Shown: positions 16,116-25,302 of the stretch, in pieces
How the letters are laid out: each line of letters opens with the position of its first letter
Numbering within the stretch: position 1 is the stretch's first letter
From: Treponema sp.
GTDB taxonomy: Bacteria; Spirochaetota; Spirochaetia; Treponematales; Treponemataceae
Length of the DNA stretch: 64,000 nt
Assembly (NCBI GenBank): GCA_004554075.1
Contig: SFOB01000004.1
Span: 1 to 64,000, forward strand
Direction of reading: 5' to 3'
Made by a program: the position numbers and the translations under genes
The notes under the pieces: generated by a model
What the model was told of the DNA's origin: nothing
Databases searched by the model: none
What the model saw: the letters and a program-made list of their open reading frames with translations, nothing else

Positions 16116-18206
16116 ATGAAAGGTTTTAAAGGGTCTCTTAGAGTAAGAATTATTGTTACAGTCTTACTGGTTACTGTACTTTCAAATGTATTTATAAGCT
16201 TCGTTGTCAGAAATAAAAGTTCTGCATCTCTTGAAGAGATGATGTATCTGGATCTGCAGCATAATGTAAGTGCTGTTGCAAAAGATATGAGTCTTAATAA
16301 TCAGGTGCATTTAAAGCTATTAGAGACTCTGTCCACAAATCCTCAAATAAAAGATCCAAATGTTTCCTTAATAGAAAAAACAAAACTTGTTCAGCAGGCT
16401 ATTCCTGATGATAATTCTTATGTTGATATTTCCATTATAGATATGGAAGGTAATTCATATAAGTATAAAACTTGGGAGCTGATGAACCTGAAAGATAATG
16501 ATTATTTTATCAATGCTTTAAAAGGTTCTTTTCAGATTACCGATCCATTTATAGCAACTGAAGGTATGGCTCTCATGGTTTATTCCTATCCTGTATATGA
16601 TAACAGGGGCAATATAATTAATGTTCTTTATTGTGTATTAGACGGATATTTTCTTAGCGATGTTTGTATGCAGTATTCTATTTCACAAAACAGAAAGCCT
16701 TATGTTATCAGTGCAAAGACTAAAATTACGCTTGCAAATGAAGATCACTGGAAGGTTGGTGTAGAAGATCTTGCAGAAATTGAAAAGCAGAATGCGGGCA
16801 CAACTTTAGGTGAGCATTTAACTTATATGCTTTCCGGAGAAACCGGCCATGACATTTATACGGACAATGGTCAGAAATGGATGAGTGCCTGGGAAAGAGT
16901 TCCTGATACAAACTGGGTAGCTGCATGTTCAGTTCCTTTCTCTGATTTTGAAGATAAAGTCCGCGCTCTTACAGTCAGCATTTCGATTATATACATAGTA
17001 CTTACTCTTCTTTCTCTTATTATTTGTGGAATTGTAATTTCTGCTTCCATTAAGCCTTTGAGTTTGCTGAAAAAAGCTATTGTGGAAATTGCCTCAGGAA
17101 ATGCAGACCTTACAAAACGCTTAAAGGTTGCGTCAAAAGATGAAGTAGGTGATGTTGTTGACGGCTTTAATTTATTTACAGGAAAACTTCATTCTATAAT
17201 TTCTCAGGTAAAGGGATCTAAAGAAGAACTTGCAGAATCAAAAGAGCAGATGAATGATATTACTCATGATACGGCTTCTGCAATTACAGAAATCATTGCA
17301 AACATCGAGAGTGTAAATAATCAGATTATTTCACAGTCTGCAAGTGTTGAAGAAACAGCAGGCGCGGTAAATGAGATTGCTTCAAATATTGAGTCTCTGG
17401 AAAAGATGATTGAAAATCAGTCTGCCGGGGTAGTGCAGGCTTCTGCAGCGGTTGAAGAGATGATTGGCAATATTAACAGCGTTAATACTTCTGTTGATAA
17501 GATGGCAAAATCTTTTGATAAGCTTGAAGAAAATGCAAAGACAGGTACATCTTTGCAGGAAGATGTAAATTCAAAAATTGATGCAATTAAAGATCAGTCT
17601 GAAATGCTTCAGGATGCCAACAGTGTTATTGCAAACATTGCGGAACAGACAAATCTTCTTGCTATGAATGCGGCAATTGAAGCGGCTCATGCAGGTGACG
17701 CCGGTAAAGGTTTTGCGGTAGTTGCTGATGAAATCAGAAAACTTTCCGAAACTTCTACTGAACAGTCTAAGACAATTGGTGTACAGCTTGGTAAAATCCG
17801 TGAGTCTATCGAAAGTGTAGTAGAGGCCTCTGCTGAATCAAGTTCTGCTTTCCAGGAAGTTGTTTCAAATATTAATGATACTAATGAGCTTGTACAGCTT
17901 ATCAAAAATGCAATGGAAGAACAGACTATTGGAAGTAAGCAGATTAACGAAGCCCTTCATTCTATGAACGACAGTACTCAGGAAGTAAAAACTGCTTCTA
18001 ACGAAATGTCTGCCGGAAACCAGGCAATCCTTGAGGAAATGCACAATCTCCAGAATGCAACTATGACTATGAAAGACAGCGTAACTGAGATGGGTATAGG
18101 TGCAAAGAGAATTAACGAAACCGGAGCTGCTCTCTCAAGTGTCGCAAGCGTAATGAATGATTCAATCGACAAGATTGGAAAAGAGATTGATTTGTTTAAG
18201 GTCTAA
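16116..18206 (+). CDS. methyl-accepting chemotaxis protein with extracytoplasmic Cache sensor
   Basis: About 696 residues. A first membrane helix (RVRIIVTVLLVTVLSNVFISFVV), a Cache-type periplasmic sensor to about residue 275, a second helix (ISIIYIVLTLLSLIICGIVI), a HAMP linker (IKPLSLLKKAIVEIASGNADLTKRL) and the cytoplasmic signalling domain whose tip reads IAEQTNLLAMNAAIEAAHAG. It reports a ligand to CheA/CheW and flagella. GGAGT at 16106 supports the ATG at 16116 rather than 16104. No che gene is adjacent. The ligand is unknown; an upstream operator suggests expression tied to the same signal as metal uptake. Confidence 0.92.
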   Translation: MKGFKGSLRVRIIVTVLLVTVLSNVFISFVVRNKSSASLEEMMYLDLQHNVSAVAKDMSLNNQVHLKLLETLSTNPQIKDPNVSLIEKTKLVQQAIPDDNSYVDISIIDMEGNSYKYKTWELMNLKDNDYFINALKGSFQITDPFIATEGMALMVYSYPVYDNRGNIINVLYCVLDGYFLSDVCMQYSISQNRKPYVISAKTKITLANEDHWKVGVEDLAEIEKQNAGTTLGEHLTYMLSGETGHDIYTDNGQKWMSAWERVPDTNWVAACSVPFSDFEDKVRALTVSISIIYIVLTLLSLIICGIVISASIKPLSLLKKAIVEIASGNADLTKRLKVASKDEVGDVVDGFNLFTGKLHSIISQVKGSKEELAESKEQMNDITHDTASAITEIIANIESVNNQIISQSASVEETAGAVNEIASNIESLEKMIENQSAGVVQASAAVEEMIGNINSVNTSVDKMAKSFDKLEENAKTGTSLQEDVNSKIDAIKDQSEMLQDANSVIANIAEQTNLLAMNAAIEAAHAGDAGKGFAVVADEIRKLSETSTEQSKTIGVQLGKIRESIESVVEASAESSSAFQEVVSNINDTNELVQLIKNAMEEQTIGSKQINEALHSMNDSTQEVKTASNEMSAGNQAILEEMHNLQNATMTMKDSVTEMGIGAKRINETGAALSSVASVMNDSIDKIGKEIDLFKV

Positions 18207-18218
18207 AACCTATGACAA

Positions 18219-18854
18219 TTATTTCATTGTCGTAATTCCAGCAGTATAGAATTGTGTAAGTTTGATTATATATTCTTTTGCTTCATTCAGGGGAACCTTC
18301 TTTTTGAAAGGCATAAAAAGATTCTGATAAAAGGATAGAGTAATACTTTCAAAAAAGAGTTTTCGTGAAGTATCACTTATGCCCCAGTTTATCAATAAGT
18401 CAGCTGGAATATCTTTCTGATTTTTAATGATCTGGGGCAAGTATGTGTACAAATAATCAAGATCCATCTGAACAAGATTCTCTATGAAGTTTTCAAAGCG
18501 ACTCCCTTTTGAGCTGCTAAGAAGAAGCGTGAACTGCTTTTTATGTTTATAAGCAAAGTCCAGATATTTTGTGTAATATTCTTCCGGGTTTTGTGGGAGC
18601 ATTCCTTTTTCTGCATTTTCCCAGTAAAGTATTTTGTCGTTTTTAAAAAGCTCCATAAAGTCTGAGTAGGCGGGTTCTATTACCGCTTCGAAAAGGGCTT
18701 CTTTGTTTTCGAAGCGGGTGTAAATGGCACGCGGAGAGGTCTGGGCTTTTTGGGCGATTGTGCGGATGGAAGAGTTTTCGAAGCCGTTTTTTAGGAACTC
18801 CCGGCTCGCTGCTTCTATAAGTCTTTTTGAAACTCCAATAATTCTTTGTGGCAT
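18219..18854 (-). CDS. TetR/AcrR family transcriptional regulator
   Basis: 211 residues. The N-terminal helix-turn-helix reads FLKNGFENSSIRTIAQKA followed by SPRAIYTRFENKEALFEAVI, the TetR signature with Y-x-RF-x-x-KE. The C-terminal part is a divergent ligand-binding domain. It is the last gene of a minus-strand ABC-ABC-tetR unit, separated from the ABC genes by a GC-rich repeat of about 110 bases. It may bind the perfect palindrome at 22503-22519 upstream of that unit. It converges with the chemoreceptor gene. Confidence 0.85.
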   Translation of the reverse strand: MPQRIIGVSKRLIEAASREFLKNGFENSSIRTIAQKAQTSPRAIYTRFENKEALFEAVIEPAYSDFMELFKNDKILYWENAEKGMLPQNPEEYYTKYLDFAYKHKKQFTLLLSSSKGSRFENFIENLVQMDLDYLYTYLPQIIKNQKDIPADLLINWGISDTSRKLFFESITLSFYQNLFMPFKKKVPLNEAKEYIIKLTQFYTAGITTMK

Positions 18855-18868
18855 TTTTTCTCCTATTA

Positions 18869-18981
18869 GAGGAGGGGGAAGTCTCCCCCTCGCGGCGCGA
18901 GTTTCCGAAGGAAACTCGGTAGTGAGCGATAGCGAACGTACTACCCTCTCTACGGGGGCTTCGCCCCCGTAACGCCCCCAG
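18869..18981. repeat. GC-rich dispersed repeat (copy 1)
   Basis: A GC-rich block unlike its AT-rich surroundings, with internal palindromes GGGGGAAGTCTCCCCC, GTTTCCGAAGGAAAC and CGGGGGCTTCGCCCCCG. Related blocks occur at 41392-41471 and 49764-49855. It fills the gap between tetR and the upstream ABC gene and may act as an attenuating hairpin. Confidence 0.65.
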
Positions 18982-18982
18982 C

Positions 18983-20701
18983 TTATTCACTCTGTAAAGT
19001 ATATAACTTTTTATAAACTTCGCAGTTTTTCATCAATTCATCATGAGTGCCGTTGCCGACTACTCTTCCCTGATCCAGCACAATGATTCTGTCGCAATTT
19101 ACGATTGAACGCAAGCGGTGTGCAATCATCAAAACCGTACGACCGTTAGTTAGTTTTTCAATTGCGTTCTGAATCTTTGTTTCCGTTTCAGGATCTATTG
19201 AAGCTGTGCTTTCATCTAAGAGGACTATTGGGGCATCTTTAAGAAGGGCTCTCGCAATGGAAAGTCTCTGGCGTTCACCACCGCTTAAAGTATGTCCGTT
19301 TTCTCCAAGCACTGTATCAATTCCATCAGGGAGCTTTTCGATAAATGGCATACACTGAGCCATTTCAGCTGCTTTCAAAACTTCCTCGCGGCTGGCATTT
19401 TTATTTCCAATCAGAATGTTGTTGTAAATTGTATCATTAAAAAGAGTTACATCCTGGAAGACAATTGAAAAAAGCTTAAAGAGATTTTCCGGTGCGACAT
19501 TTTTTATATTCTGACCGCCTGCTAAAATCTCGCCTGCATCATTATCCCAGAAGCGGGCTGCCAGGCGGCAGATTGTAGATTTACCACTTCCCGAAGCACC
19601 AACAAGAGCTGTGTATTCTCCCTGCTTTGCGGTAAAGGAAACGTTCTGAAGAACAGGCTTGTCATTTTTATTATATGAAAAGCTTACATCCTTAAACTCA
19701 ATATCATAATTCTTTGCTTCAACCTCAGAAGAGCCAGTCTGTTCCGGATAGTCTCTGATATTTTTAATTCTTCTGGAAGCAACCTTAGAAGCAATTACCG
19801 CTCCAAGATGTTCACAGGTATAAGAAAGAGGCTCATATACCCAGACAGAAAACAGCATGAAAACAATGTAAACTGCAGCAGTGATTTCTCCTGTAACAAG
19901 CAGGCGGGCACCCACAATCGCAACTACACCAATTCCCATTCTGAGAACATTGTAGGCAGTGGAAACACTCATACCAGAAAGAAACTCAAAAAGGACAAGG
20001 TGTGGAACCAGGTGCTTCATTTTCTTTTCAAGTCCCTTCTGATATTTAGCAATGTTTCCCGAAGCCTTAAGAACCTTTATGTTTTCCAGATATTCCTGAA
20101 TGCCGTCTGTAATAGCAAGCTTAATGTTTCGATTCTTCTGATGAGTTCCACCAGAAATAGGATCACAGAGAGCCATTGCAAGAGCAGCCAGCGGTAACAC
20201 AGAAAACAAGGCAAGAGTCATCTTTACATTCACAAAAAAGAGAGCGATAACTGTTACACCAATTCCAATAAAGCCTCCGATGAATTCAGTAATCTGATTT
20301 GCAAGAATGCCTTCAATGATTCCGATGTCATCCATAATTGTAGAAGTAAGGTCGCTCAAGTCATGCTTGGAAAGAAAACTTTCCGGCAGGCGACGAAGCT
20401 TGTCGGCCACTCCCATTCTTAGAGTGAGGTTTTCTTTTGATGCGCTCAAGTATTTTTCCTTGTACATTTTTCTATAAGCAAAATACAGGGCAAGAACAAG
20501 GAACGTTCCGATGCCAAAAAGTACAAGATAAGAAACGTTAATTTTATTTCCGCTGGTACCGGCCGCAAACATTTTGCTGATTGTCTGATAAATCAAAATT
20601 AATGGCAGCATCGCAAGAATCTGAAAAATTGCAAGCCAGACAGAAGATTTATAAATTGCACGGCGGCCATTTTTTGTAAGAGTCTTTAGTATACTAAGCA
20701 T
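18983..20701 (-). CDS. ABC transporter half-unit (fused), pair 2, second gene
   Basis: 572 residues: six membrane segments to about residue 310, then an ATPase with Walker A GASGSGKST (about 366), signature LSGGERQRLSIARAL (about 471), Walker B LLDESTASID and the H-loop AHRL. It overlaps the upstream half-transporter by 8 bases and probably pairs with it. The exporter-type fold is shared with siderophore importers such as YbtPQ and IrtAB; the ECF genes and iron-type genes nearby make metal-chelate or haem handling a fair inference. Confidence 0.85.
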   Translation of the reverse strand: MLSILKTLTKNGRRAIYKSSVWLAIFQILAMLPLILIYQTISKMFAAGTSGNKINVSYLVLFGIGTFLVLALYFAYRKMYKEKYLSASKENLTLRMGVADKLRRLPESFLSKHDLSDLTSTIMDDIGIIEGILANQITEFIGGFIGIGVTVIALFFVNVKMTLALFSVLPLAALAMALCDPISGGTHQKNRNIKLAITDGIQEYLENIKVLKASGNIAKYQKGLEKKMKHLVPHLVLFEFLSGMSVSTAYNVLRMGIGVVAIVGARLLVTGEITAAVYIVFMLFSVWVYEPLSYTCEHLGAVIASKVASRRIKNIRDYPEQTGSSEVEAKNYDIEFKDVSFSYNKNDKPVLQNVSFTAKQGEYTALVGASGSGKSTICRLAARFWDNDAGEILAGGQNIKNVAPENLFKLFSIVFQDVTLFNDTIYNNILIGNKNASREEVLKAAEMAQCMPFIEKLPDGIDTVLGENGHTLSGGERQRLSIARALLKDAPIVLLDESTASIDPETETKIQNAIEKLTNGRTVLMIAHRLRSIVNCDRIIVLDQGRVVGNGTHDELMKNCEVYKKLYTLQSE

Positions 20702-22490
20702 CCTTTTCCTCCTTTTTCTCTTTGCCGATTTTCCAGCTGACAGCCTTTGAATATTCGCTGACCATGTTTTTGTATTTCCCCTTCAGCTTCATCAGACTGT
20801 CGTGATTTCCTTCTTCAATAATCTTGCCTTTATCAATGACGCAGATTTTGTCGGCGTTGCGGACAGTCGACATTCTGTGGGCAATCATAATTACAGTTTT
20901 ATTTTTCAAAAGTTCTTCAAAAGATTTTCTAATCAGATATTCATTTTCGGCATCTGCAAAGGCTGTTGCTTCATCAAGAATGATTACAGGAGAATCCTTG
21001 AGAATAGCCCGGGCAATTGCAATTCTCTGAATCTCACCGCCAGAAAGGTAAACTCCTTTTGAGCCGAACATTGTGTCAATTCCATCCGGAAGCTTTGCAA
21101 GAATGTCATCGCACTGGGCCAGGTGCAGGGCTTTCAAAATTTCTTCGCGGCTGGCATCCGGTTTATACAGAGCAACGTTATCTGCAATACTCATCTTCAA
21201 AAGACTGTTTTCCTGGAAAACAATACTGATGTAATTGTTCAATTCTTTTTCGCTGATGTCTTTGATGTTAACTCCGCCTAATAAAACTTGACCTTGAGTT
21301 ACGTCTCGAAGCCTTGCTGCCAGTGAAGCAATGGTACTTTTTCCTCCGCCGGAAAGTCCAACAAGAGCCGTAGTCTTTCCCTGAGGAATCTCAAGATTAA
21401 TGCCATTCAAAGCAAGAGGAAGATTTTCTGCATAACGGAAGCTCACGTTCTTAAAAACAAAACCGTAGCCGGCAGGTTTTGCGTTTCCCATATATTCCAT
21501 TGGCTTTTCATCAAAAATCTTTTTAAGACTTTCCATTGCCTCATCAACAATAATTGATTCAGAAGAGTTTCCCATAATGCGTTTCAGAATTGTAACTTCC
21601 ATAGGAATAATCGAAGCAAAGAAAACAAAAGAGCAGATAAGATTCATTGTGTCTCCGCCTTTGTTGAAGAGGAAAAGGGCTGTAGGAACCAGGGCGTAAA
21701 AGACACTGTTGATTGCAGTGTTATAAAGGCTGTCGGCTGTCATCATGGAAATTGCAAATTTATAAACATAATCACAAAATCCGTTGACCGCATTTTTATA
21801 GCGGGAAAAAGAATCAGCTGTCTGACCAAAGGTTTTCATAACCGGAATTCCGCGCACATATTCAACAGCCGCGTTAGACATATCCTTTGAAGCCTGCTGA
21901 TATTTATGAACAAACTCACCTCCGTTTCCCATCATAATAGCCATCAAAAGCACAAAGCCTATGATTACCGGAATAAGGCAGGCAACAGAAAGCAGGACGC
22001 TGTAACGAAACATAAAAACAACAAAGGCAATCGGAAGCACGATAGACATTGTTGTATTAGGAATCTGATGGGCCATCATAGTCTCGGTTGCGTCTGTATT
22101 TTTTTCGATAAGCTTACGAAGACTGCCGCTGGGGTTGGAATCATGAAAACCGCCCGGCAGAGTACCAATATGTTTAATAAGCTTTCTCTTTAAGCGCATG
22201 ATCGTATTAAAGGCAGTGATGTGCGAGAACAAAAGGGAAAGTCCGTAAAGACCATAAGCGGCACACACTGCAAATGCAATTCCCTTGCCGTATTCAGAAA
22301 GCAGGTCAATATTGATTGCCTTTAGGTCTCTGAAGTTTGTTACAAGCTCCTGAGCAATTTTGTAAACAAAGGTATAAGCATAGATATTTTCAATTGCAGA
22401 AAAGGCAGCAAAAATAATGCTGAATACCATTGTGATTTTGAAAGGCCCCATAGATTTGATTAAGAAGGGCAAGTTAGATTTTTGTTTCAT
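20694..22490 (-). CDS. ABC transporter half-unit (fused), pair 2, first gene
   Basis: About 598 residues from the ATG preceded by AGGAGA; a longer frame to 22511 has no ribosome site. Membrane domain to about residue 320, Walker A GLSGGGKST (about 376), Walker B ILDEATAFAD. The signature is LSGGEIQRIAIARAI, with Ile replacing the usual Arg or Lys after Glu. It has a charged C-terminal tail (KIGKEKKEEKDA). It is first in the ABC-ABC-tetR unit, with a palindromic operator candidate just upstream. Confidence 0.85.
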   Translation of the reverse strand: MKQKSNLPFLIKSMGPFKITMVFSIIFAAFSAIENIYAYTFVYKIAQELVTNFRDLKAINIDLLSEYGKGIAFAVCAAYGLYGLSLLFSHITAFNTIMRLKRKLIKHIGTLPGGFHDSNPSGSLRKLIEKNTDATETMMAHQIPNTTMSIVLPIAFVVFMFRYSVLLSVACLIPVIIGFVLLMAIMMGNGGEFVHKYQQASKDMSNAAVEYVRGIPVMKTFGQTADSFSRYKNAVNGFCDYVYKFAISMMTADSLYNTAINSVFYALVPTALFLFNKGGDTMNLICSFVFFASIIPMEVTILKRIMGNSSESIIVDEAMESLKKIFDEKPMEYMGNAKPAGYGFVFKNVSFRYAENLPLALNGINLEIPQGKTTALVGLSGGGKSTIASLAARLRDVTQGQVLLGGVNIKDISEKELNNYISIVFQENSLLKMSIADNVALYKPDASREEILKALHLAQCDDILAKLPDGIDTMFGSKGVYLSGGEIQRIAIARAILKDSPVIILDEATAFADAENEYLIRKSFEELLKNKTVIMIAHRMSTVRNADKICVIDKGKIIEEGNHDSLMKLKGKYKNMVSEYSKAVSWKIGKEKKEEKDA

Positions 22491-22502
22491 ATTGTCTCCT
22501 AT

Positions 22503-22519
22503 TTGAAACACTGTTTCAA
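22503..22519. promoter_or_regulatory. TTGAAACACTGTTTCAA palindrome, candidate TetR operator
   Basis: A perfect 17-base inverted repeat with one central base, immediately upstream of the ribosome site of the ABC-ABC-tetR unit. It differs from the GTTAGT operator. The linked tetR makes autoregulation the simplest reading. Confidence 0.55.
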
Positions 22520-22530
22520 TAAAGCTCCAG

Positions 22531-22568
22531 AAAAGGGGATGACTAATCGGGTATTTTTAGCCATCCCC
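22531..22568 (-). terminator. rho-independent terminator of the ECF operon
   Basis: Read on the minus strand, GGGGATG and CATCCCC form a stem followed by TTTTCT. It lies 14 bases after the stop of the last S-component gene. Confidence 0.65.
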
Positions 22569-22581
22569 AGAAGGAGGTATA

Positions 22582-23187
22582 TTATGTATTTGGTTCTACT
22601 TTTTTATTCTCTTTTAGGTGCTTTCGCAAAATCAGCCAGCCGAGGAATACTCCAGCGAAGGCCAGCGCAAAAACGATAAGTGTAGAAACTACTCCCATAA
22701 AGCCAGATGTAAAGCGAATCATTTGCTCCATAGCTTCAGGTGTCTGACCGCGGCCAATCCATTCAGCTTTATAGCTTTCAAGGAAGAACCAGCTTGGAAT
22801 CATTGTTCCCCAGGCCTGTCCTACATGGAAAATTCCTGAAGCAATAGCAACCTTCCATACTACAGGCTTTTCTTCGCGGGAAGCAATGAGGTCTGCAATG
22901 ATTGCTCCTACCATTGAAGTTATGAACCATGGCAGATATCCGGCTCCCATGATAGAAAAAATCAACATACAGATTGCCTGCATGATTGTAAACTGGAAAA
23001 ATTTACCAACCTTGCGGGTTACAAAAAACATTACAGCTCCGGTTAGAAATCCGCAGATTCCGGGACTGATTGCATGTCCGAATTGTCCAAGTACCATGGT
23101 GATACAGCTGGCAATCAGATAAAAGACCATATATAATGCCGTCAGCAAGGCGGTCATTACTACATCTTTGATTTTGAGTTTACGCAT
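22582..23187 (-). CDS. ECF transporter S component, Trep_Strep/MptD family (second)
   Basis: 201 residues with five or six membrane helices. The conserved GPF/GQFGHAISPGICGFLTG-like stretch and ISMMGAGYLPWFITSMVGAIIADLIAS-like block are those of the Trep_Strep family, annotated elsewhere as putative substrate-binding (S) components of energy-coupling factor transporters. The substrate of the family is unestablished. It is the last gene of an eight-gene operon and overlaps the ATPase gene upstream by 8 bases. A terminator follows. Confidence 0.8.
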   Translation of the reverse strand: MRKLKIKDVVMTALLTALYMVFYLIASCITMVLGQFGHAISPGICGFLTGAVMFFVTRKVGKFFQFTIMQAICMLIFSIMGAGYLPWFITSMVGAIIADLIASREEKPVVWKVAIASGIFHVGQAWGTMIPSWFFLESYKAEWIGRGQTPEAMEQMIRFTSGFMGVVSTLIVFALAFAGVFLGWLILRKHLKENKKVEPNT

Positions 23188-24640
23188 AGTTACGCTCCTT
23201 TTTTATAATACTGTCAGCACCTGCCGACTTTTTTTGCATAAAGTCAAAGATTTCATTCAGCTCCCCGAGAGTCTGGGAAGATAAAATAAAATCCTTTTCA
23301 ATTTTTCCGTCATTCAGATAGACAATTCTGTCTGCAACATGGCGGATAAATTCATAGTCATGGGAAATTACAAGAACTCCTGCATTCTGGCGAAGGCTTA
23401 TAACCTCTTTTGAAACCTTCTGCATGGAAGCAACATCAAGGCCGCTGGTAGGTTCATCAAAAATAATCAGCTGGCGGTTGCAAAGCATTGCCATACCAAT
23501 CTGAAGACGTTGTTTTTGACCGCCACTTAGTTCGAATGGATGAGCATCTTTGTATTCAGCGAGCCCAAGATATTCAAGGGTTTTGTTGATTTTTCCACTA
23601 TCCTTACTAACTAACGATAGTTCGTTTTCTGCAGAAGTGCCAAAAAGTTGATAGTCTGGATCCTGCATAATAAAGAAAGGAAGACTTTCTGTTTTTACAG
23701 AACCTGAATCAGGCTTAATGCTTTTACACAAAAGCTTTGCGAGGGTAGTCTTACCGGCTCCGTTGTTTCCCACAAGAACAGTAACTTCGCCTTTTTTTAG
23801 CTGAAGGTTTACGTCTTTCAAAATATTTTTCCACTCAGCATTTTCTATACTGGCGCAAACTGATTTTTCTGAATCAGGGAGTTTTTCAACAAAAGGTACA
23901 TCAAGAGAAAAAATATCAAAGCTTCGGGTATCGTAACCGCTCTTTTTGAAGGCCTCTTCGCTGTCATAAATATGAAACTTTCCCTTATCCATAAAGAAAA
24001 CCCGGTCAATAATTTCATTCAGATAATAAAAACGGTGGTCTGCAACGATTACAGAAATTCCGCGATCTTTCAGCCAGCTGATAATCTGTCCAAGCTTCAT
24101 CGCATTTCCGTAATCAAGATTTGCAGAAGGCTCATCAAAAAGAACAACCTGCTGATCCATTGTGAGGGCAGATGCAAGGGCAACCATCTGACGTTCGCCG
24201 CTTGAAAGAAGGAAGATGTTTTTGTCCATCAGCTTTTCAAGACCAAAGGTTTTTACAAGGTCGCTGAGCTTTTGCTGCATCTGCTCTTTTGAATAGCCGT
24301 AATTTTCCATAGGAAAAACAAGCTCACTGGTAGTATTATCTGTAAAAAACTGGGATCGGGGATTCTGGAATACAGAACCAATCTCGCGGTTCAACTCGTG
24401 CATTTTTAGCGAGCTGTAATTTTTATCATTTATTGAAAGTTCGCCGCTCAGATTACCTTCTGTAATTGCAGGAATCAGGCCGTTCAAACATCTCAGAAGA
24501 GTTGATTTTCCGCAGCCGCTGTTACCGGTAAGCAGAATCACTTCGCCTTTGTTGATTTCAAAATTGATATTGTGAATTCCTTCGCTGGAATCTTTATATT
24601 CAAAAGAGAGCTTTTCTGCTTTCATTATTTTTTGTACCAT
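23180..24640 (-). CDS. ECF transporter A component, tandem ATPase (module 2)
   Basis: 486 residues with two fused ATPase domains. First: Walker A GNSGCGKST, signature LSSGERQMVALAS (a Ser replaces the first Gly), Walker B VLFDEPSANLD. Second: Walker A GNNGAGKTT, signature LSGGQKQRLQIG, Walker B IIFDEPTSGLD. It powers uptake by the T and S proteins. GGAGG precedes the ATG, 6 bases away. It overlaps the upstream T gene by 16 bases. The altered first signature suggests only one fully active catalytic site, as in several asymmetric ABC pairs. Confidence 0.88.
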   Translation of the reverse strand: MVQKIMKAEKLSFEYKDSSEGIHNINFEINKGEVILLTGNSGCGKSTLLRCLNGLIPAITEGNLSGELSINDKNYSSLKMHELNREIGSVFQNPRSQFFTDNTTSELVFPMENYGYSKEQMQQKLSDLVKTFGLEKLMDKNIFLLSSGERQMVALASALTMDQQVVLFDEPSANLDYGNAMKLGQIISWLKDRGISVIVADHRFYYLNEIIDRVFFMDKGKFHIYDSEEAFKKSGYDTRSFDIFSLDVPFVEKLPDSEKSVCASIENAEWKNILKDVNLQLKKGEVTVLVGNNGAGKTTLAKLLCKSIKPDSGSVKTESLPFFIMQDPDYQLFGTSAENELSLVSKDSGKINKTLEYLGLAEYKDAHPFELSGGQKQRLQIGMAMLCNRQLIIFDEPTSGLDVASMQKVSKEVISLRQNAGVLVISHDYEFIRHVADRIVYLNDGKIEKDFILSSQTLGELNEIFDFMQKKSAGADSIIKKERNYA

Positions 24641-25302
24641 ACAAAACCTCCGATAAGTCCTGCAATAAAGAGGACTAGAATCAAAGCATCAGTAAATCTG
24701 AATTTCTGTTCAAAGTAAGAAGTGCGTTTGATAGGTGCATCAATTCCCTTAACCAGGCCGGCCGCCGTAACCTCTTCTGAAAGAGCAGCACATCTGAAAA
24801 GCTGTGGAACTACAAAATACTGAAAGCTTTTTACAGGTCGGCGAAGCGTAAAAGGAATGCCGCGAAGTCTCATAGACTCACGGATATATTTGAACTCGCG
24901 GGCAAAGGTTGGAATATATTTCAGAGTGATTGTAACTGCTACAACCAGTGTTCGGGGAATTCGCATTGTTTCGAGGGAAGAAAGCAGTTCTGCAGATGAA
25001 TATTTTTTCATCAGTGCAAATACCAGACCAAAGCAGGGAACTGACTGCTGCAATACAACAAGAAAAAGTGCAAATGATTCTATCGGATGAAAAATACTAC
25101 TAAGCATTATGATTCCTTCCATCCCTGCATACACAAGGGCAGTTATCAGAAAGATTTTATAACAGCCCATTGCAAGCAGAAGAACCGTTGCAAAAATTAC
25201 AAGATAGATTTTTAAGAAGCTTCCATTCAAAAAGATATACATTGAAGGAGCGAGAATATTTATAACGATAAGGACAATTGGATTTAGTTTTAACTTAGGC
25301 AT
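24625..25302 (-). CDS. ECF transporter T component (module 2)
   Basis: 225 residues, membrane scaffold that couples the ATPase to the S component. It has about five helices. The cytoplasmic coupling motifs are SMRLRGIPF (Ala-Arg-Gly-like motif 1) and GLVKGIDAP (motif 2, with Lys in place of Arg). It overlaps the preceding ATPase gene by 8 bases and the following one by 16, consistent with strict co-expression. Confidence 0.82.
   Translation of the reverse strand: MPKLKLNPIVLIVINILAPSMYIFLNGSFLKIYLVIFATVLLLAMGCYKIFLITALVYAGMEGIIMLSSIFHPIESFALFLVVLQQSVPCFGLVFALMKKYSSAELLSSLETMRIPRTLVVAVTITLKYIPTFAREFKYIRESMRLRGIPFTLRRPVKSFQYFVVPQLFRCAALSEEVTAAGLVKGIDAPIKRTSYFEQKFRFTDALILVLFIAGLIGGFVWYKK

Noticed and set aside
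18869..18981. GC-rich block as an RNA gene
   Set aside because: Related blocks occur inside a protein gene and beside other genes; it behaves as a dispersed repeat, and no tRNA or known ncRNA fold was seen.
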